A stretch of 64,000 bases of DNA from the NCBI GenBank assembly GCA_045221575.1, contig JBGUWU010000025.1, positions 65,013-129,012 on the forward strand. The letters run 5' to 3'. The DNA is from Scybalousia_A sp045221575. Its GTDB lineage: Bacteria > Bacteroidota > Bacteroidia > Bacteroidales > P3. The notes beneath the pieces are model-generated. The model was not told the origin of the DNA, ran no database searches, and saw nothing but the letters and a program-made list of their open reading frames with translations. The stretch's first letter is position 1. Every line of letters starts with the position of its first letter. The translations under genes were made by a program, and so were the position numbers. Of this stretch, positions 17,737 through 27,202 are shown piece by piece.

Positions 17737-19509
17737 ATGATGGATAACATATTAGATATAAATGTAACAACAGAACAATCATCTTACATTAAAATAATAG
17801 GTGTTGGTGGTGCAGGAACTAATGCTGTTAATCACATGTTTAACAATAAAATAACTGGCGTTGATTTTATTGTTTGTAACACAGATAGACAAAGTTTAGA
17901 CAGATCTCCTGTACAATCTAAAATTCAGTTAGGTAAAGGTTTGGGAGCAGGCAATACTCCTGCTGTTGCAAAGAAAGCTGCTGAAGCTGCTGAGGAACAA
18001 ATCAAACAAGCTTTATCAGGAAATACGCACATGTTATTTATTGCTGCAGGTATGGGTGGAGGAACAGGAACAGGAGCAAGCCCTGTTATTGCTCGTATTG
18101 CAAAAGAGATTGAGGTTGTAGGTGATGTTAATGATGATGAAGAAAAAGATGAAATATTAGTTGTTGGTATAGTAACTATTCCTTTTGCTTTTGAGGGTAG
18201 AAAAAGAAGAGAACAAGCCATTGCAGGTATAGAAGAGTTAAAGAAATACGTAGATGCAATGATTGTTGTCAATACTGACAAACTAAAAGAAAGAGGAAAA
18301 ATGAATATGAGAGCCTCTTTCGCTTTAGCAGATGACATTTTACTAACAGCTGCTAAAGGTGTTTCTGAAATGATGACTGCTAATGAATCTTATATTCACG
18401 TGGATTTCAAAGATGTTCAATCTGTAATGCGTAATTCTGGCGTTGCTCTTATGGGTAGTGGTGTTGGAGAAGGAGAAGACAGAGCATACAAAGCTGTACA
18501 AGCTGCTGCTACTTGTGATCTTTTGAACAATAACGACTTATCTCAAACTAAGAATGTTCTTATGTACATTGCTTGTTCTTCAGATGCTGAACTTGAAATC
18601 AACAACGAAGAAATAGAAATCATTACTGACCATATACAAGAAATAACAAACAGAGATGTAAATATTATCTGGGGTTATGGTTACGATGATTCTTTAGAAG
18701 GAAAAGTAGCGGTAACTTTAGTTGCAACAGGTTTTGAATCCAAAGAAATATATAATCCTACTCAAAGAGAAGATAAAATAAGAATACAAACTCCTTTGGA
18801 AACTCCTAAAAACAATATTTCTTCTACTCCCTTGAACATCTCTTCTATCAATAATACACCCTCAACATTAGAAGAGAAAAAAGAAGTAGAGGCAAAGAAA
18901 CTTGAAGATTTTACTCTAATAACAAAAACTACTGAGGAAGATACTGCTGTTTTACCTTCTCAATTGGAAGAAAAACAAGAAGGAAGAAGATTTGTTTTAG
19001 ACATGAATGGTTTAGAAGAGATAGTAGAAGAAAAAAAAGAAGAAGAAGAAAAACCTTCTTTTATAAACAATACTTCTAATATTTCTCGTGAAGAAGCTTT
19101 TGCTGCTCTTGATGCTATAAAGAGAGAAGTGCCAAGAGAAGCACCAAAAACAGAAGAAGTGTTTGTAGCATCTGCTGAACCTGTAGTAGAAACAATAACA
19201 GAAGTTGAACACAATGTTATTGTTGATTCTGAACCAGAAATTGAGCCAATAGAAAGACCTGTTTCTTTAGGTTCTATTATCTCTGGTGCAACTGAACAAG
19301 CAGAAAAGAAATGGGAACGTATTAAACAGATGAGAGAAATGCTTAAAACAAGATCAGGCATAGAGCAATTAGAAAGCTTTCGTCCTATAAGCGATGACGC
19401 AGACGTTCTTCTTTCTGCTGAAAAAGAAGCAACACATAATCTTACTATGGGAAAATCAGGTAACCTTACTTATGCTGAAAACCAAGTAATCAACTCTACT
19501 GTAGATTAA
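17737..19509 (+). CDS. ftsZ: Cell division protein FtsZ with very long C-terminal tail
   Basis: FtsZ is the tubulin-like GTPase that forms the division ring. The core shows IIGVGGAGTNAVNHM, the GTP signature GMGGGTGTGASP, the VVNTDKL region and the T7 loop HVDFKDVQSVM with both aspartates. Two oddities: an acidic insertion (VGDVNDDEEKDE) before ILVVGIVTIPF, and a tail from about residue 336 to 590, roughly 255 residues, much longer than the 100-120 usual in Bacteroidales. The tail is rich in E, K, S and T, with a run of Lys/Glu near residue 428-438, and no clear RKIPTYLRR-type peptide. The end (TYAENQVINSTVD) is like the LxxNNSFLHDNVD ends of relatives. A strong terminator follows at 19536. 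Confidence 0.96.
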   Translation: MMDNILDINVTTEQSSYIKIIGVGGAGTNAVNHMFNNKITGVDFIVCNTDRQSLDRSPVQSKIQLGKGLGAGNTPAVAKKAAEAAEEQIKQALSGNTHMLFIAAGMGGGTGTGASPVIARIAKEIEVVGDVNDDEEKDEILVVGIVTIPFAFEGRKRREQAIAGIEELKKYVDAMIVVNTDKLKERGKMNMRASFALADDILLTAAKGVSEMMTANESYIHVDFKDVQSVMRNSGVALMGSGVGEGEDRAYKAVQAAATCDLLNNNDLSQTKNVLMYIACSSDAELEINNEEIEIITDHIQEITNRDVNIIWGYGYDDSLEGKVAVTLVATGFESKEIYNPTQREDKIRIQTPLETPKNNISSTPLNISSINNTPSTLEEKKEVEAKKLEDFTLITKTTEEDTAVLPSQLEEKQEGRRFVLDMNGLEEIVEEKKEEEEKPSFINNTSNISREEAFAALDAIKREVPREAPKTEEVFVASAEPVVETITEVEHNVIVDSEPEIEPIERPVSLGSIISGATEQAEKKWERIKQMREMLKTRSGIEQLESFRPISDDADVLLSAEKEATHNLTMGKSGNLTYAENQVINSTVD

Positions 19510-19535
19510 ACAATTTTTATCAAACAATAACCTTC

Positions 19536-19566
19536 AAAGGACAGAAAAATCTGTCCTTTTTTTTGT
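19536..19566 (+). terminator. Terminator after ftsZ (end of dcw cluster)
   Basis: Perfect inverted repeat AAAGGACAGA / TCTGTCCTTT with a 4-base loop followed by a T tract of eight or more bases. Confidence 0.9.
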
Positions 19567-19609
19567 TTAAAAAGGACTTATTCGATTTAACTTTTAAGTT
19601 TAATAAATC

Positions 19610-20323
19610 TTAATCTTGCTTATATTTATTAGAAGAGGAGTTTTTCTGTTTCTCTTCTTTTTCTACGGCTGAAAGTATTACCACTATTTCCCCTTTAAAC
19701 TGAGTGTCTTTATACTTTTGAGCCATTTCTCCAAGCGAACCTCTTAAATGTTGCTCAAATTTCTTGCTTATCTCTCTACTAATGCAAACCTTTCTATCCT
19801 CAGAAAAGTTTTCTTTCAACTCCATTAACAACTTCCCTACTCTAAAAGGAGATTCATAAAAAACTATTGTTCGTTTTTCTTCTTTAAGTTCTGCTAAGCG
19901 TGATTGTCTTCCTTTTTTATGTGGCAAAAAACCTTCAAAACAAAACTTATCACAAGGGAATCCCGAATCTATTAAAGCGGGAACAAAAGCAGTGGCACCA
20001 GGTAAGCACTCTACTTTCACTTCCTCTTTAACGCACTCTCTAACAAGCAAAAAACCGGGATCAGATATTCCAGGCGTACCAGCGTCTGTTATCAATGCTA
20101 TATCTTCTCCTGTTAATAATCGTTGAACTATTTGTTTTACGCTTTCATGTTCATTAAACAAATGATGTGATTGTAAAGGAGTATTTATTTGATAATGTTT
20201 CAGAAGCGGTAAAGATGTACGAGTATCTTCTGCAAGAATAAGGCTAACCTCCTTCAATATTCTTACAGCCCTAAATGTCATATCCTCTAAGTTACCAACA
20301 GGTGTAGGAACAAGATAAAGCAT
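19610..20323 (-). CDS. rsmI: 16S rRNA (cytidine1402-2'-O)-methyltransferase
   Basis: RsmI methylates the ribose 2'-O of C1402 in 16S rRNA, the same nucleotide that RsmH modifies at N4. The protein begins LYLVPTPVGNLEDMTFRAVRIL, then AEDTRTSLPLL, DAGTPGISDPGF and LPGATAFVPALIDSGFP, all diagnostic of the tetrapyrrole-methylase fold group. At 238 residues it is the short form lacking the C-terminal extension of the E. coli enzyme, which is common in Bacteroidetes. Start at ATG 20323 rather than an upstream in-frame codon, since the family always begins close to LYLVPTPIGNL. Last gene of the minus-strand run trpS, yebC, rsmI, but a terminator lies just upstream. Confidence 0.95.
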   Translation of the reverse strand: MLYLVPTPVGNLEDMTFRAVRILKEVSLILAEDTRTSLPLLKHYQINTPLQSHHLFNEHESVKQIVQRLLTGEDIALITDAGTPGISDPGFLLVRECVKEEVKVECLPGATAFVPALIDSGFPCDKFCFEGFLPHKKGRQSRLAELKEEKRTIVFYESPFRVGKLLMELKENFSEDRKVCISREISKKFEQHLRGSLGEMAQKYKDTQFKGEIVVILSAVEKEEKQKNSSSNKYKQD

Positions 20324-20353
20324 TTCTATTAATTCTTTAATGCAATATGATAC

Positions 20354-20409
20354 AAAAAAAATATTGCGGATTAACAACAGAAATATCTATCTCTACTGTT
20401 AATCCGCAA
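20354..20409 (-). terminator. yebC terminator
   Basis: Perfect 13-bp inverted repeat TTGCGGATTAACA / TGTTAATCCGCAA; on the minus strand it is followed by eight T residues (20354-20361). The GCGGATTAAC half recurs at 63825-63834. Confidence 0.85.
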
Positions 20410-20420
20410 CAATAATAAAC

Positions 20421-21170
20421 TTATGCTTGTTCTTGAGCAGCGATAAGTTCTTCTGTCATTTCAAGATTGTGATATACTGCTTGTACATCATCATCTTCTT
20501 CAATAGTATCCACAAGTTTTAACACTTTTAATCCTTGTTCAACAGGAATAACTTGTGTGTTGTTAGGAATACGTTGCAATTCTGCACTCTCTGCTTCTAT
20601 ACCAGCTTTCTCAAGAGCAGCATTCATATTAGCAAAGTCTTCCATCTTAGTATAAACTGTGAAATATTCTTCGTCTTGATCTATATCTTCAGCACCTGCG
20701 TCTATTAGTTGCATCTCTAATTCTTCAGGGTCTCTGTCTCCTATCTTTATTTGAAAAACACCTTTTCTTTCAAACAAGAAAGATAAAGAACCATTTGTGC
20801 CAAGGTTACCACCAAGCTTGTTAAACGTACTTCTAACTGAAGCAACAGTACGGTTGTTGTTATCTGTTAAGCATTCAACAAAAACTGCTATTCCATGAGG
20901 AGCATATCCTTCAAAAGTAATCTCTTGTAAAGCAGCAGTACCTTTATCACTTGCTTTTGTTATAGCACGTTGAAGAGTATCTTTTGGCATATTTGCACCC
21001 TTAGCATTTTGAACAGCTAAACGCAAACGAGCATTAGCCTCAGGATCTGGACCTCCTTCCTTAACAGCAACAGTAATATCCTTGATTATCTTTGAAAATA
21101 TCTTTGAACGTTTTGCATCCAAAGCACCTTTTTTTCTCTTAATGGTAGACCATTTATTATGTCCTGACAT
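20421..21170 (-). CDS. YebC/TACO1 family protein
   Basis: Members of this family act as transcription regulators or, for the YebC/TACO1 group, help ribosomes translate difficult proline stretches. The 249-residue product has the canonical start SGHNKWSTIKRKKGALDAKRSKIFSKI, then GGPDPEANARLRLAVQNAKGANMPKDTLQRAI and the central TFEGYAPHGIAVFVECLTDN. Length is full. It lies 57 bp downstream of trpS on the same strand and is closed by its own terminator. Which of the two roles applies cannot be read from the sequence. Confidence 0.95.
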   Translation of the reverse strand: MSGHNKWSTIKRKKGALDAKRSKIFSKIIKDITVAVKEGGPDPEANARLRLAVQNAKGANMPKDTLQRAITKASDKGTAALQEITFEGYAPHGIAVFVECLTDNNNRTVASVRSTFNKLGGNLGTNGSLSFLFERKGVFQIKIGDRDPEELEMQLIDAGAEDIDQDEEYFTVYTKMEDFANMNAALEKAGIEAESAELQRIPNNTQVIPVEQGLKVLKLVDTIEEDDDVQAVYHNLEMTEELIAAQEQA

Positions 21171-21227
21171 ATTAAAATTATTTTTTTATTGTTTATAAAT
21201 TATGTTAATTTTCGTTTCTTTTAACTT

Positions 21228-22223
21228 TTATAAGTTTTTAAAACCTATTATCTCTCTTACTTCTTTTATTGTCTTTGAAGCGTTAGCTTGAGCCTTTTCG
21301 CCTCCCATCTTTATCACCTTATTAAGATATTCTTCATCAGCAGATAACTCTTTTATTCTTTCTCTTATAGGACTGACAAAGTTCTCCATATCTTCTGCCA
21401 ACTGTTTCTTCATATCTCCATAACGAATAGAACAATCGTTATAAGCATCTTCAAACTGTTGTACAACTTCTTCTTTTGACACAGAGCGCATAAGAGCGAA
21501 CAAATTCTCTATCTCCACAGGCTTTGTTTGATTCTTTTCTGTTGGACCGCTATCCGTCTTTGCTCTCATTATCTTCTTTTTCAAAACAGAAGGCTCATCG
21601 TTTATGTATATGGTAGCGTTCTCTCCGTATGATTTACTCATCTTTCCGTTGCCATCTAACGAAGGTATCTTTATCAAATCATCTCCAAAATTAAACGCTT
21701 GTGGCAAAGGGAAGTAATCAACTCCATACATCTTGTTAAACCTTTCGGCAAAATCTCTTGTCATTTCAAGATGTTGTTGTTGGTCTTTTCCTACCGGAAC
21801 TTTAGTAGCACGATGTAGAAGAATATCTGCTGCCATAAGAGTAGGATAAGTAAGCAAACCAGCATTAACATTATTTGGATTTTGTCTAACTTTTTCTTTG
21901 AAAGCAGCCACTCTTTGTAGTTCTCCTACATAAGTAAGCATATTTAAATACATATACAGTTCTGCTACTTCAGGTACAGAACTTTGAACATATATTGTAG
22001 CTTTTTCAGGATTAAGTCCGCAGGCAAGATATTGGCAAAGTATAGTTTTAACGTTTTGTTGCAAATCGGCAGGATTAGGATGAGTTGTAAGAAGGTGATA
22101 ATCTGCAATAAAGAAATAGCAGTCATACAACTCTTGCAAAGAAACATAGTTTTTTAAAGCACCAAAATAGTTTCCCAAGTGTAAATTTCCTGTCGGACGC
22201 ATTCCGCTAAGTATTACTTCCAT
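21228..22223 (-). CDS. trpS: Tryptophanyl-tRNA synthetase
   Basis: Class I aminoacyl-tRNA synthetase that charges tRNA-Trp. The HIGH equivalent is TGNLHLGNYFGAL (residues 11-23) and the KMSKS motif is GNGKMSKSYGENA. Other family stretches include DYHLLTTHPNP, MLTYVGELQRVAAFKEK, YPTLMAADILLHRATKVPVGKDQQQHLEMTRDFAERFN. At 331 residues it is complete. A good minus-strand promoter (22255-22286) lies directly upstream, giving a leader of about 25 bases with no visible attenuator. Confidence 0.97.
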   Translation of the reverse strand: MEVILSGMRPTGNLHLGNYFGALKNYVSLQELYDCYFFIADYHLLTTHPNPADLQQNVKTILCQYLACGLNPEKATIYVQSSVPEVAELYMYLNMLTYVGELQRVAAFKEKVRQNPNNVNAGLLTYPTLMAADILLHRATKVPVGKDQQQHLEMTRDFAERFNKMYGVDYFPLPQAFNFGDDLIKIPSLDGNGKMSKSYGENATIYINDEPSVLKKKIMRAKTDSGPTEKNQTKPVEIENLFALMRSVSKEEVVQQFEDAYNDCSIRYGDMKKQLAEDMENFVSPIRERIKELSADEEYLNKVIKMGGEKAQANASKTIKEVREIIGFKNL

Positions 22224-22254
22224 AGGTAAAAAGTATTTAATTTTTTCAAATTTG

Positions 22255-22286
22255 CAAAGTTAGTACTTTTTTTGATTTTGTGCAAA
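22255..22286 (-). promoter_or_regulatory. trpS promoter (TTTG-N20-TAACTTTG)
   Basis: On the minus strand TTTG (22283-22286) is followed after 20 bases by TAACTTTG (22255-22262), both exact matches to the Bacteroidetes consensus. Confidence 0.75.
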
Positions 22287-22387
22287 AATTCTTAAAAAAA
22301 AGACTGTTAAACACTACAATTAACTTGTTTTTACAATAAAGTTTCATTCGCAAAATAACACATTATAAATCTTCATTTGAATTCCTT

Positions 22388-22480
22388 GAAAAAAGAGTTG
22401 ATTTTAAAATTTTAAAATCAACTCTTTTACTATTAAAGTTTTGATTTTCTTTTTCTAAAATCAACTCTTTTTTTATCATT
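22388..22480. repeat. 21-bp array with 38-bp perfect palindrome (array B)
   Basis: In the 473-bp divergent gap between trpS and the next plus gene. Positions 22391-22428 form a perfect palindrome, arms of 19 bases (AAAAGAGTTGATTTTAAAA and its complement). TTGATTTT cores on the plus strand start at 22398 and 22441 (43 bp, two units) and inverted copies lie between and after (near 22419 and 22462). Belongs to the GA-core class and closely resembles the array at 57465-57545. Nothing else was recognised in 22481-22585 beyond AT-rich DNA. Confidence 0.7.
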
Positions 22481-22585
22481 TGTAAAATATTGAAAAACAA
22501 ATCTTTATTTTTAATAAAAAATAAAACTTTTGCTCTTATATTTTTTGATTTCCTTTTGGCAAAGTATAAGAAAAAATATTTGATG

Positions 22586-22593
22586 TATCTTTG
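22586..22593 (+). promoter_or_regulatory. Bacteroidetes -7 box (TATCTTTG)
   Basis: Exact TAnnTTTG match about 100 bases before the ATG at 22697; no -33 element at the right spacing. The leader contains a TATATATATA run. Confidence 0.45.
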
Positions 22594-22696
22594 CAAAGTA
22601 TAAAAATAAACAAAAAAAACTTTGAAATTTTATTTACCTTTCAATGATATTTTTTGTTTATATATATATATACGAAGTTGTTTAAACAATAGTAAA

Positions 22697-24430
22697 ATGA
22701 AAATACTACATACTTTTATTTTTTATACTTTTTTTATTGTACTCTCTTTCTTTGCTAAGGCTCAAGAATGTAGTATTAATGTTTTCCCTAACGACACTGT
22801 TATTTTTGCAACCTCACCTCAAAGAATACTTTTACAAGCAAGCGATAGTGCGGATTTTTATTATTGGATTGAGAATGGAGATACAGTAGAAGAAAGTTGG
22901 CCATCTCATTGGGTTAATATAAATGTTGGAGAAGTAAAAGAGATTACTCTTAGGGTTGGTATAGCTGTAGGAGATAATCTAATACAAAATCCTAATTTCG
23001 AAGAAGGATACACAGGTTTTAGTGTAGATCCTCTTTTACATCAAACAGATTCTCTTTTTTACGGACAAGGACAATATACAATACAAGTTTCTCCAACAAA
23101 TGTCCCCAACAATTTACAACCTCGCTATGGTTTTTCTCTTAATCAACAAACCAATGGAACAAATGCTCTCATGATTACAACTAAATGTGGAGAAGAAGCA
23201 AATCATTCTAACCACTGGAACACTTTGTATTCTGCCACAACAACAGTAGAAGACGCATATTATGTTTTGTCTTTTAGTATAATAGGTTCGGCTTTAACAG
23301 GTACAGGAACAAATGGTAATGGATTAGCTGTATGCCCTTATTATGTTTATCTCAATGATGAGCCTATAGGCTTTGATTTCTATGGATTATTCAGTAGAGG
23401 TATTTATCCAAATAATGAATCTCGTATGGGATTCCTTCAATCAGGAAGTAGAGATTTTTTATTCTTTCCAGACTACATGACACATTATTTTCTTCGTAAT
23501 AGAACAACTCTTTACAGAAACTCTTCTTCAAATTCTCTTCAAGTAAAAATAAAAGTAAAAGAGAGTAGCATGCAAGCTTTTGACAAAGTTCATTATCTTT
23601 TAGACTCTTTGGATTTACGAAAGATTTGTTTTGCAGAAAAAACCATAAGAGTAAGCGTTGTTGATAGTAAGACAAATATTGACTCAACTATGATTGTTGA
23701 TGTTTGTGAAGAGGATTTTCCTTTTGTTTTCAGAGATAGCACTTACCATCTAGCAGGAGAATATACTTATCTTTCCGTTTCTGAAACAGCAGATACCACT
23801 TTTCATCTTAAAATAAGAGAACATAAAGACTATAGCGATACTATACAAGCAAGAATTTGTGAAAACGAAACTTATCATCTTTATGGTTTTAATGAAAACC
23901 GAGCAGGAACATACGTTCAAAGTCTTAGTTCTTCTTTTGGTTGTGATAGTGTTAGCGTTCTTGTTTTAGATGTTGAACCTATAGAGGAAATAGAAGTAGA
24001 AGATACTATCTTTGAAGGAATGACATATACAAAATATGGCTTTGCTGTTAATAGCAGTGGAACTTACACTAATTATTATAAACCATATTCTACTGATATT
24101 TGTCCTACAAAAGTAACCCTTAATCTTTTTGTAATAGAAAGACCAACTCTTTATGTCTTTCTTCCTAATGCTTTTGAACCAGAAGGCAATACTAATTCAA
24201 GCTTTGGCTATTATACGGACTATGATAACTTTAACCTTGTAGAATTTGAAATCTTTAACCGTTGGGGAACTAAAGTTTTTTCTTCAAAAGAAAAGATGCA
24301 GTTTTGGGACGGAAAATATAATAACGTGCTTTGCCCTAATGGGACTTATGTTTATCGACTATTATATAAATCTTCCTTCACCGGAGAAATTCTTTACCAA
24401 AAAACAGGTGAAGTTCTACTAATACGATAG
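22697..24430 (+). CDS. Secreted protein with T9SS type B (gliding-motility C-terminal) domain
   Basis: The 577-residue product has a signal peptide (MKILHTFIFYTFFIVLSFFAKAQ), a long beta-rich middle part, and a C-terminal domain of about 95 residues beginning LYVFLPNAFEPEGN and containing LVEFEIFNRWGTKVFSS, FWDGKYNN and CPNGTYVYRLLY, which is the CHU_C / type B sorting domain recognised by the type IX secretion system. It is therefore expected at the cell surface or outside the cell. Internal repeats of the form C-E-x(n)-TYHLxG occur near residues 335-420. The start is ATG 22697, where the signal peptide begins; an upstream in-frame extension lacks sense as a leader. Substrate or ligand is unknown. 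Confidence 0.85.
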   Translation: MKILHTFIFYTFFIVLSFFAKAQECSINVFPNDTVIFATSPQRILLQASDSADFYYWIENGDTVEESWPSHWVNINVGEVKEITLRVGIAVGDNLIQNPNFEEGYTGFSVDPLLHQTDSLFYGQGQYTIQVSPTNVPNNLQPRYGFSLNQQTNGTNALMITTKCGEEANHSNHWNTLYSATTTVEDAYYVLSFSIIGSALTGTGTNGNGLAVCPYYVYLNDEPIGFDFYGLFSRGIYPNNESRMGFLQSGSRDFLFFPDYMTHYFLRNRTTLYRNSSSNSLQVKIKVKESSMQAFDKVHYLLDSLDLRKICFAEKTIRVSVVDSKTNIDSTMIVDVCEEDFPFVFRDSTYHLAGEYTYLSVSETADTTFHLKIREHKDYSDTIQARICENETYHLYGFNENRAGTYVQSLSSSFGCDSVSVLVLDVEPIEEIEVEDTIFEGMTYTKYGFAVNSSGTYTNYYKPYSTDICPTKVTLNLFVIERPTLYVFLPNAFEPEGNTNSSFGYYTDYDNFNLVEFEIFNRWGTKVFSSKEKMQFWDGKYNNVLCPNGTYVYRLLYKSSFTGEILYQKTGEVLLIR

Positions 24431-24675
24431 AAGAATTATTGGTTTTATTACCAATGCTATTGTCTCCTTATATGCTTATTATTTCTTTGATAACTTTCTA
24501 ATCAACTTTTTTCTAATTATTTTCTTATACCGAACTCACGTTATTTAATGTTTATTTTTTCATCTCTACTCCTTTTTTATCCTTTTATCCCTAAAAATCA
24601 GCCTGCAATGTTATTAACCTATTAATAACTAACAAACTTTTTTATAAAAAATAAAAAAATCATACCAAAATAATG

Positions 24676-24683
24676 TATCTTTG
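24676..24683 (+). promoter_or_regulatory. Bacteroidetes -7 box (TATCTTTG)
   Basis: Exact TAnnTTTG match 21 bases before the ATG at 24705; implies a very short leader. Confidence 0.5.
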
Positions 24684-24704
24684 CAAAAAAAGATAGTATT
24701 TACT

Positions 24705-25280
24705 ATGTTAGTCGTTGGTAATAGCCTTTTGAGTGAAGATATAAGAGATATTAAATTTTCTTGTGATATTTCTAAATGCAAAGGACAATGTTGTATAGAA
24801 GAAGGAGGTTTTGGTGCTCCTATAACTAAGCAAGAAAAAAGAGAAATAAAAAAACTTCTTCCTAAAGTTTTTCCTCTGCTTAGCGAACAGGCAAAAGCAA
24901 TAATAGAAAAAGATGGTTTTACTGAACAAGATGATGATGGAGAACTTTGCACCAAAACAATAAACAAACGAAATTGTGTGTTTTCTTTTGTGGATAAAGA
25001 AAGTGGTTGTGTGTTTTGTGCCTTTCAAAAACTATACTTAGAAAAGAAGTCTTCTTTTATTAAACCTATTTCCTGCTATCTTTATCCTATAAGAGTAAAA
25101 GATTATGGTGAATTCTCTACCGTTAATTTTGATATGTGGAAAATTTGTGAGAGTGCTTTGAAACAAGGAGAAGAAAAAAACATACCTTTGTATGTATATT
25201 GTAAAGAACCTCTTATAGCTCGCTTTGGAGAAAAGTGGTACAAAGAACTTGAAGAACAAATACAAAATAAAAAGGATTGA
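24705..25280 (+). CDS. DUF3109 family cysteine-rich protein
   Basis: A 191-residue cytoplasmic protein with conserved cysteines (CDISKCKGQCC near residues 20-30, NCVFSF, GCVFCAFQK, SCYLYPIRV and a C-terminal CKEP). This pattern matches the DUF3109 group common in Bacteroidetes, which is related to YkgJ-type metal-binding cysteine clusters and probably binds zinc or an iron-sulfur centre; no function is established. ATG 24705 is chosen since the -7 promoter box ends at 24683. The stop codon lies within the left arm of a bidirectional terminator shared with the convergent lipoprotein gene. Confidence 0.8.
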   Translation: MLVVGNSLLSEDIRDIKFSCDISKCKGQCCIEEGGFGAPITKQEKREIKKLLPKVFPLLSEQAKAIIEKDGFTEQDDDGELCTKTINKRNCVFSFVDKESGCVFCAFQKLYLEKKSSFIKPISCYLYPIRVKDYGEFSTVNFDMWKICESALKQGEEKNIPLYVYCKEPLIARFGEKWYKELEEQIQNKKD

Positions 25281-25305
25281 CAATAAGAAATGTCAATCCT
25301 TTTTT
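25271..25305. terminator. Bidirectional terminator
   Basis: Perfect 12-bp inverted repeat AAAGGATTGACA / TGTCAATCCTTT with an 8-base loop, T-rich on one side and A-rich on the other, between convergent genes. It overlaps the stop codon of the DUF3109 gene. Confidence 0.85.
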
Positions 25306-25330
25306 ATATGTTATCGTTTTTATTACAACA

Positions 25331-27163
25331 TTAGTTGTTGATAATATTTTGAAATTCTATTTGAGATTGATAACGTCTAAATTCAACATCGTTCTTTGCT
25401 TGATATTTGTAAGCAGGTTCCATATCACATGCTACTTTTAAGTTCTTTACCAAAGCAGGAACATCATCTAAACGAGCATAGCAAACTGCTCTTAAATAAT
25501 GTACTTCTGCTGTTTGGTCCATACAACAATCCAAAGTACGAATAGCGTTTCCTGTGTTACCACTTAGTAATTGTACAAGAGCAAGGTTATATGTACAACG
25601 TCTGTCTTGTAATAAGTCAGCAGCTTTTTCATAATCACCTTGTTGTATTGCAACTATTGCAGCATTAGCTGAAGCTTGGTCATTACCATGTTCTATTGCT
25701 TTATCTATATATTCAGCTGCAGTTTCATCATCATTTAATGCTAAGTATAATAGAGCAAGATTGTTTTCTATTGTTCCATTATCTGGAGAAAGTTTTTGTG
25801 CTGTCTCTAAATACTTTTGTGCATCATCTAATTGGTTAAGATAAAGAGCTGTTGAACCTGCATTGTTCCAACCTTGCCATTGAGAAGGGAAACGTTCTGT
25901 TACTGCTTCATAAATTTGAAGTTTAACTGCGTAGTTATGAGATAAAGATGCTGCATACATTAATTCATCGTATGTAAGATTGTCTGGATTAGTTAATGCC
26001 ATCTTAGCAAGTTCTTGATCTGTCTTTTGAACACCTGAGAAAGAAAAAGCAATCTCTCCTCTACGTAAAGTAGGAAGTATGTCTTCTTCTATTTGACGGA
26101 AAACAACAGACATATTTCTTATTTCTTGTTCTCTACGAACTTTGTCCGGTTGAGATTTAACAACGTTGATAACTGTATTCTTCTCATTCAAAGAACTTCC
26201 TTCTACAAGTTTAATAAAGTTATCCCAATCCTCACCTTTAGCGTTAGTAGTAATAACAATATCTTTCTTTGCATCTGCAACATATTTGTTTATATCACCT
26301 GCCTTGATGTTCTCTGCTTTTGCTCTTTCTGTCAAAGCCTCAGTAAGCATATCATCAACAACTTTTCTTGTTGTTTCTGCTCTTTTCTTTGATAAGCCTA
26401 TGTTATAAGACTCTTCTCCCTCAGGTGAAGCCCAAGCATTAACATATATTTGACGAGGAACTTGATTATTAACAATATAAGATTTCATTGAATTTAAAGA
26501 ACGTTTAGCCTCCATCTTCTTATTCAAAGCATTGTCCCAATTAAGATTAAACATATTTACAGTAAAGTAAATATCACTTGTCATAAGTTCATCTGTAGAA
26601 ACTGCATAATCAGGAGTTGTAAGTGTCATATCTCCTTTTATATCTACGCGATTAGAAGTAGAATTAATACCTTGAGCTATTTTAACGTTACCAAGTTCTA
26701 TTGCACCTGCATTTTCTAAAGCTTCACTACGAGTAGCATTTGCTTCATTAACTTTTTTAGATTTATAAGCCACTGGATTAAGTGTAAGCACTGCACTTTC
26801 CATACCTTTTCTGTAGGCAACAGTATCTTTATACATAAATCTGCCACCGGCTTTCTTTTCTATTGTTTTACCATTACCATCTACTTTTTCACCTTTAAGA
26901 TTCATTGGTGATAAGATCACCTCACCTGTTTCCCAAGTAAGCACCGGTTGAAGATAAACAACAGCATCTTTTTGGAAATAATTCTTTGGTATATTACCAT
27001 TAATGGTTATAATAACTTTATTTCCTGTTGTCTCCATTGGATTAGGAGAATGTTGATAACGAACTGTTTTGTGATTACTTTGCATCTTGCTTAAAGAACC
27101 GCAAGAAACCATAAACAAAGCTAAAGAAACCATCAAAACGCTACAAACAAATCTTTTCATCAT
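25331..27163 (-). CDS. Envelope lipoprotein with OmpA-like and TPR regions
   Basis: The 610-residue product starts with a lipoprotein signal (lipobox FMVSC, Cys at about residue 21), so it should be anchored in the envelope. A beta-rich N-terminal part (residues 40-200) is followed by an OmpA C-terminal-like segment (YVNAWASPEGEESYNIGLSKKRAETTRKVV), which in related proteins contacts peptidoglycan, and then by TPR-type helices in the last 200 residues (NAGSTALYLNQLDDAQKYLETAQKLSPDNG). Such proteins are common in Bacteroidales; role unproven. ATG 27163 or 27160 is the start, because a -7 promoter box occupies 27203-27210 and overlaps any longer reading frame. Single-gene unit. Confidence 0.8.
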   Translation of the reverse strand: MMKRFVCSVLMVSLALFMVSCGSLSKMQSNHKTVRYQHSPNPMETTGNKVIITINGNIPKNYFQKDAVVYLQPVLTWETGEVILSPMNLKGEKVDGNGKTIEKKAGGRFMYKDTVAYRKGMESAVLTLNPVAYKSKKVNEANATRSEALENAGAIELGNVKIAQGINSTSNRVDIKGDMTLTTPDYAVSTDELMTSDIYFTVNMFNLNWDNALNKKMEAKRSLNSMKSYIVNNQVPRQIYVNAWASPEGEESYNIGLSKKRAETTRKVVDDMLTEALTERAKAENIKAGDINKYVADAKKDIVITTNAKGEDWDNFIKLVEGSSLNEKNTVINVVKSQPDKVRREQEIRNMSVVFRQIEEDILPTLRRGEIAFSFSGVQKTDQELAKMALTNPDNLTYDELMYAASLSHNYAVKLQIYEAVTERFPSQWQGWNNAGSTALYLNQLDDAQKYLETAQKLSPDNGTIENNLALLYLALNDDETAAEYIDKAIEHGNDQASANAAIVAIQQGDYEKAADLLQDRRCTYNLALVQLLSGNTGNAIRTLDCCMDQTAEVHYLRAVCYARLDDVPALVKNLKVACDMEPAYKYQAKNDVEFRRYQSQIEFQNIINN

Positions 27164-27202
27164 TATGTGTTTTTTATTATTAATCGTGTTTAAATCAACT
27201 TG

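Noticed and set aside
22363..22596. 77-residue minus-strand frame
   Set aside because: Mostly a translation of the palindromic repeat array and AT-rich DNA; Lys/Phe/Ile-rich with no recognisable features.
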